Source: Alphaproteobacteria bacterium
Lineage (GTDB): Bacteria; Pseudomonadota; Alphaproteobacteria; Puniceispirillales; Puniceispirillaceae
Assembly: GCA_011525265.1 (NCBI GenBank)
Contig: WTHV01000142.1
Location: 1 to 6,562, forward strand
Reading direction: 5' to 3'
DNA length: 6,562 bases
Shown here piece by piece: positions 5,808 to 6,562 of the stretch; position 1 is the first letter of the stretch; the number at the start of each line of letters is the position of its first letter. The translations under genes were made by a program, and so were the position numbers. A model generated the notes under the pieces. The model worked only from the letters and a program-made list of their open reading frames with translations, did no database searches and had not been told where the DNA came from.

Positions 5808-6320
5808 ATGCAAAATTGGATAGTTGAAAAAATAGAAGCCAGTGCCAAATTCTTTGCGCTATGTGGTGGCATCATGCTTATTTTACTCTCGGCCATGACC
5901 ATCATCTCTGTGTTTGGGCGCACCATAAATGCTTATGGGCTAGGGCCTATTCAAGGTGATTTTGAACTTGTCGAGCATGGCACAGCCTTTGTTGTCTTCT
6001 GCTCTTTGCCTTATTGTCAGATACATTTTGGCCATGTGGCGGTTGATGTATTAGCGCGCAAATTCCCCTTGATTATTTCTTATCCTATCGCTGTCATCAG
6101 CCAATTAGGCATGGCGGTGATTGCCATCATCATCACAAGACAGCTCTATTTTGGCCTCATGGATAAATATCAATGGGGTGAGACATCATTCATCCTGCAA
6201 CTACCTTTATGGTGGGGCTATGCGGCATCCTTTATCCCAAGCTTATTATGGGTATGCACGGCTTTAACTGCCAGTTTCATCACCATCATGAACCCGCATG
6301 GTAAGGGGACAAGCTCATGA
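5808..6320 (+). CDS. dctQ: TRAP transporter small permease subunit (DctQ family)
   Basis: About 170 residues from ATG 5808, the normal DctQ length, with four hydrophobic helices (in this numbering about 15-38, 57-75, 91-113 and 134-158). DctQ-like motifs are GDFELVEHGTAF (50-61), the HFGHVAVDVLARKF stretch (73-86) and WGETSFILQLPLWWGY (123-138). DctQ is the inner-membrane scaffold that joins the large permease DctM in Na+-driven TRAP uptake. The start is uncertain: ATG 5781 is in frame but lies inside the right arm of the inverted repeat and has no Shine-Dalgarno site, whereas ATG 5808 (or GTG 5805) has a weak ACAGG at 5795-5799 and gives the usual N terminus, with a short amphipathic helix before helix 1. 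The stop overlaps the dctM start by four bases (ATGA), indicating translational coupling. Confidence 0.9.
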   Translation: MQNWIVEKIEASAKFFALCGGIMLILLSAMTIISVFGRTINAYGLGPIQGDFELVEHGTAFVVFCSLPYCQIHFGHVAVDVLARKFPLIISYPIAVISQLGMAVIAIIITRQLYFGLMDKYQWGETSFILQLPLWWGYAASFIPSLLWVCTALTASFITIMNPHGKGTSS

Positions 6321-6562
6321 GTTCTTTTGAAATTGGCCTCATTGCCATGCCAGTGATGCTGGTACTTATCTTGGTGCGTGTTCCCATTATGCTGTCTATG
6401 TTGACTGTAGGTATTGTGGGGCAATATCTGATATTGGGGAATTGGACTCCCTTTTTTGCGCAGATGAAAACCGTCACCTATTCAACATTTTCGAATTATT
6501 CTTTATCCGTTATTCCGATGTTTTTGCTCATGGGTCAATTTGCGTCACGTGGTGGGATGTCC
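6317..6562 (+). CDS. dctM: TRAP transporter large permease subunit (DctM family), 5' part
   Basis: An open frame from ATG 6317 to the window edge gives the first 82 residues of a protein normally about 420-440 long; the rest lies beyond the window. AAGGGGA (6303-6309) stands 7 nt before the ATG, and the start overlaps the dctQ stop in an ATGA junction. The first 40 residues are a hydrophobic helix pair (IGLIAMPVMLVLILVRVPI and onward). The segment SLSVIPMFLLMGQFASRGG (about 63-81) is the characteristic early DctM motif, with the conserved proline in the first half of the transport domain. DctM forms the Na+-coupled transport path in the inner membrane and works with the upstream DctQ and DctP products. 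Nothing suggests truncation other than the window boundary. Confidence 0.93.
   Translation, partial: MSSFEIGLIAMPVMLVLILVRVPIMLSMLTVGIVGQYLILGNWTPFFAQMKTVTYSTFSNYSLSVIPMFLLMGQFASRGGMS

Overview
The window looks like a piece of a marine-type alphaproteobacterial chromosome of moderate GC (roughly half by eye), for example SAR116-like or a related heterotroph. This rests on the mix of a TRAP transporter, a luciferase-like monooxygenase and an Xsc/acetolactate-synthase-like ThDP enzyme, and on the tightly packed genes with clear Shine-Dalgarno sites. The assignment is an impression from gene content, not a phylogenetic result. There are no tRNA or rRNA genes, insertion sequences, CRISPR arrays or phage genes, and no regulator gene lies inside the window.

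Left part, + strand (1-3232): a catabolic-looking operon. It starts with the 3' end of a probable luciferase-like flavin monooxygenase gene (stop at 102). A DUF1185 / 'amino acid synthesis' family protein follows (127-723), then an alpha/beta hydrolase with a complete Ser-Asp-His triad (723-1532). The last gene is a thiamine-diphosphate enzyme whose motifs resemble sulfoacetaldehyde acetyltransferase (Xsc) more than biosynthetic acetolactate synthase (1535-3232). Gaps are 24 bp, a 1-bp overlap and 2 bp, so the four genes are very probably co-transcribed and translationally coupled.

Middle (3240-4493, - strand): a 12-helix major facilitator transporter that converges on the ThDP gene with only 7 bp between stop codons.

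Right part, + strand (4638-6562): a TRAP transporter operon, divergent from the MFS gene: periplasmic binding protein (dctP type), an intergenic terminator plus a second inverted repeat, small permease (dctQ type), and the 5' end of the large permease (dctM type), which runs off the window. The 144-bp divergent spacer (4494-4637) carries inverted repeats that are plausible operators.

Reading it together (inference): two importers, or an importer and an exporter, flank an oxidative and hydrolytic pathway that ends in a ThDP-dependent C-C cleaving or forming enzyme. An organosulfonate or a small carboxylate/amide is a reasonable substrate guess, but nothing in the window fixes it. The four-enzyme set is the best candidate here for an undescribed pathway.
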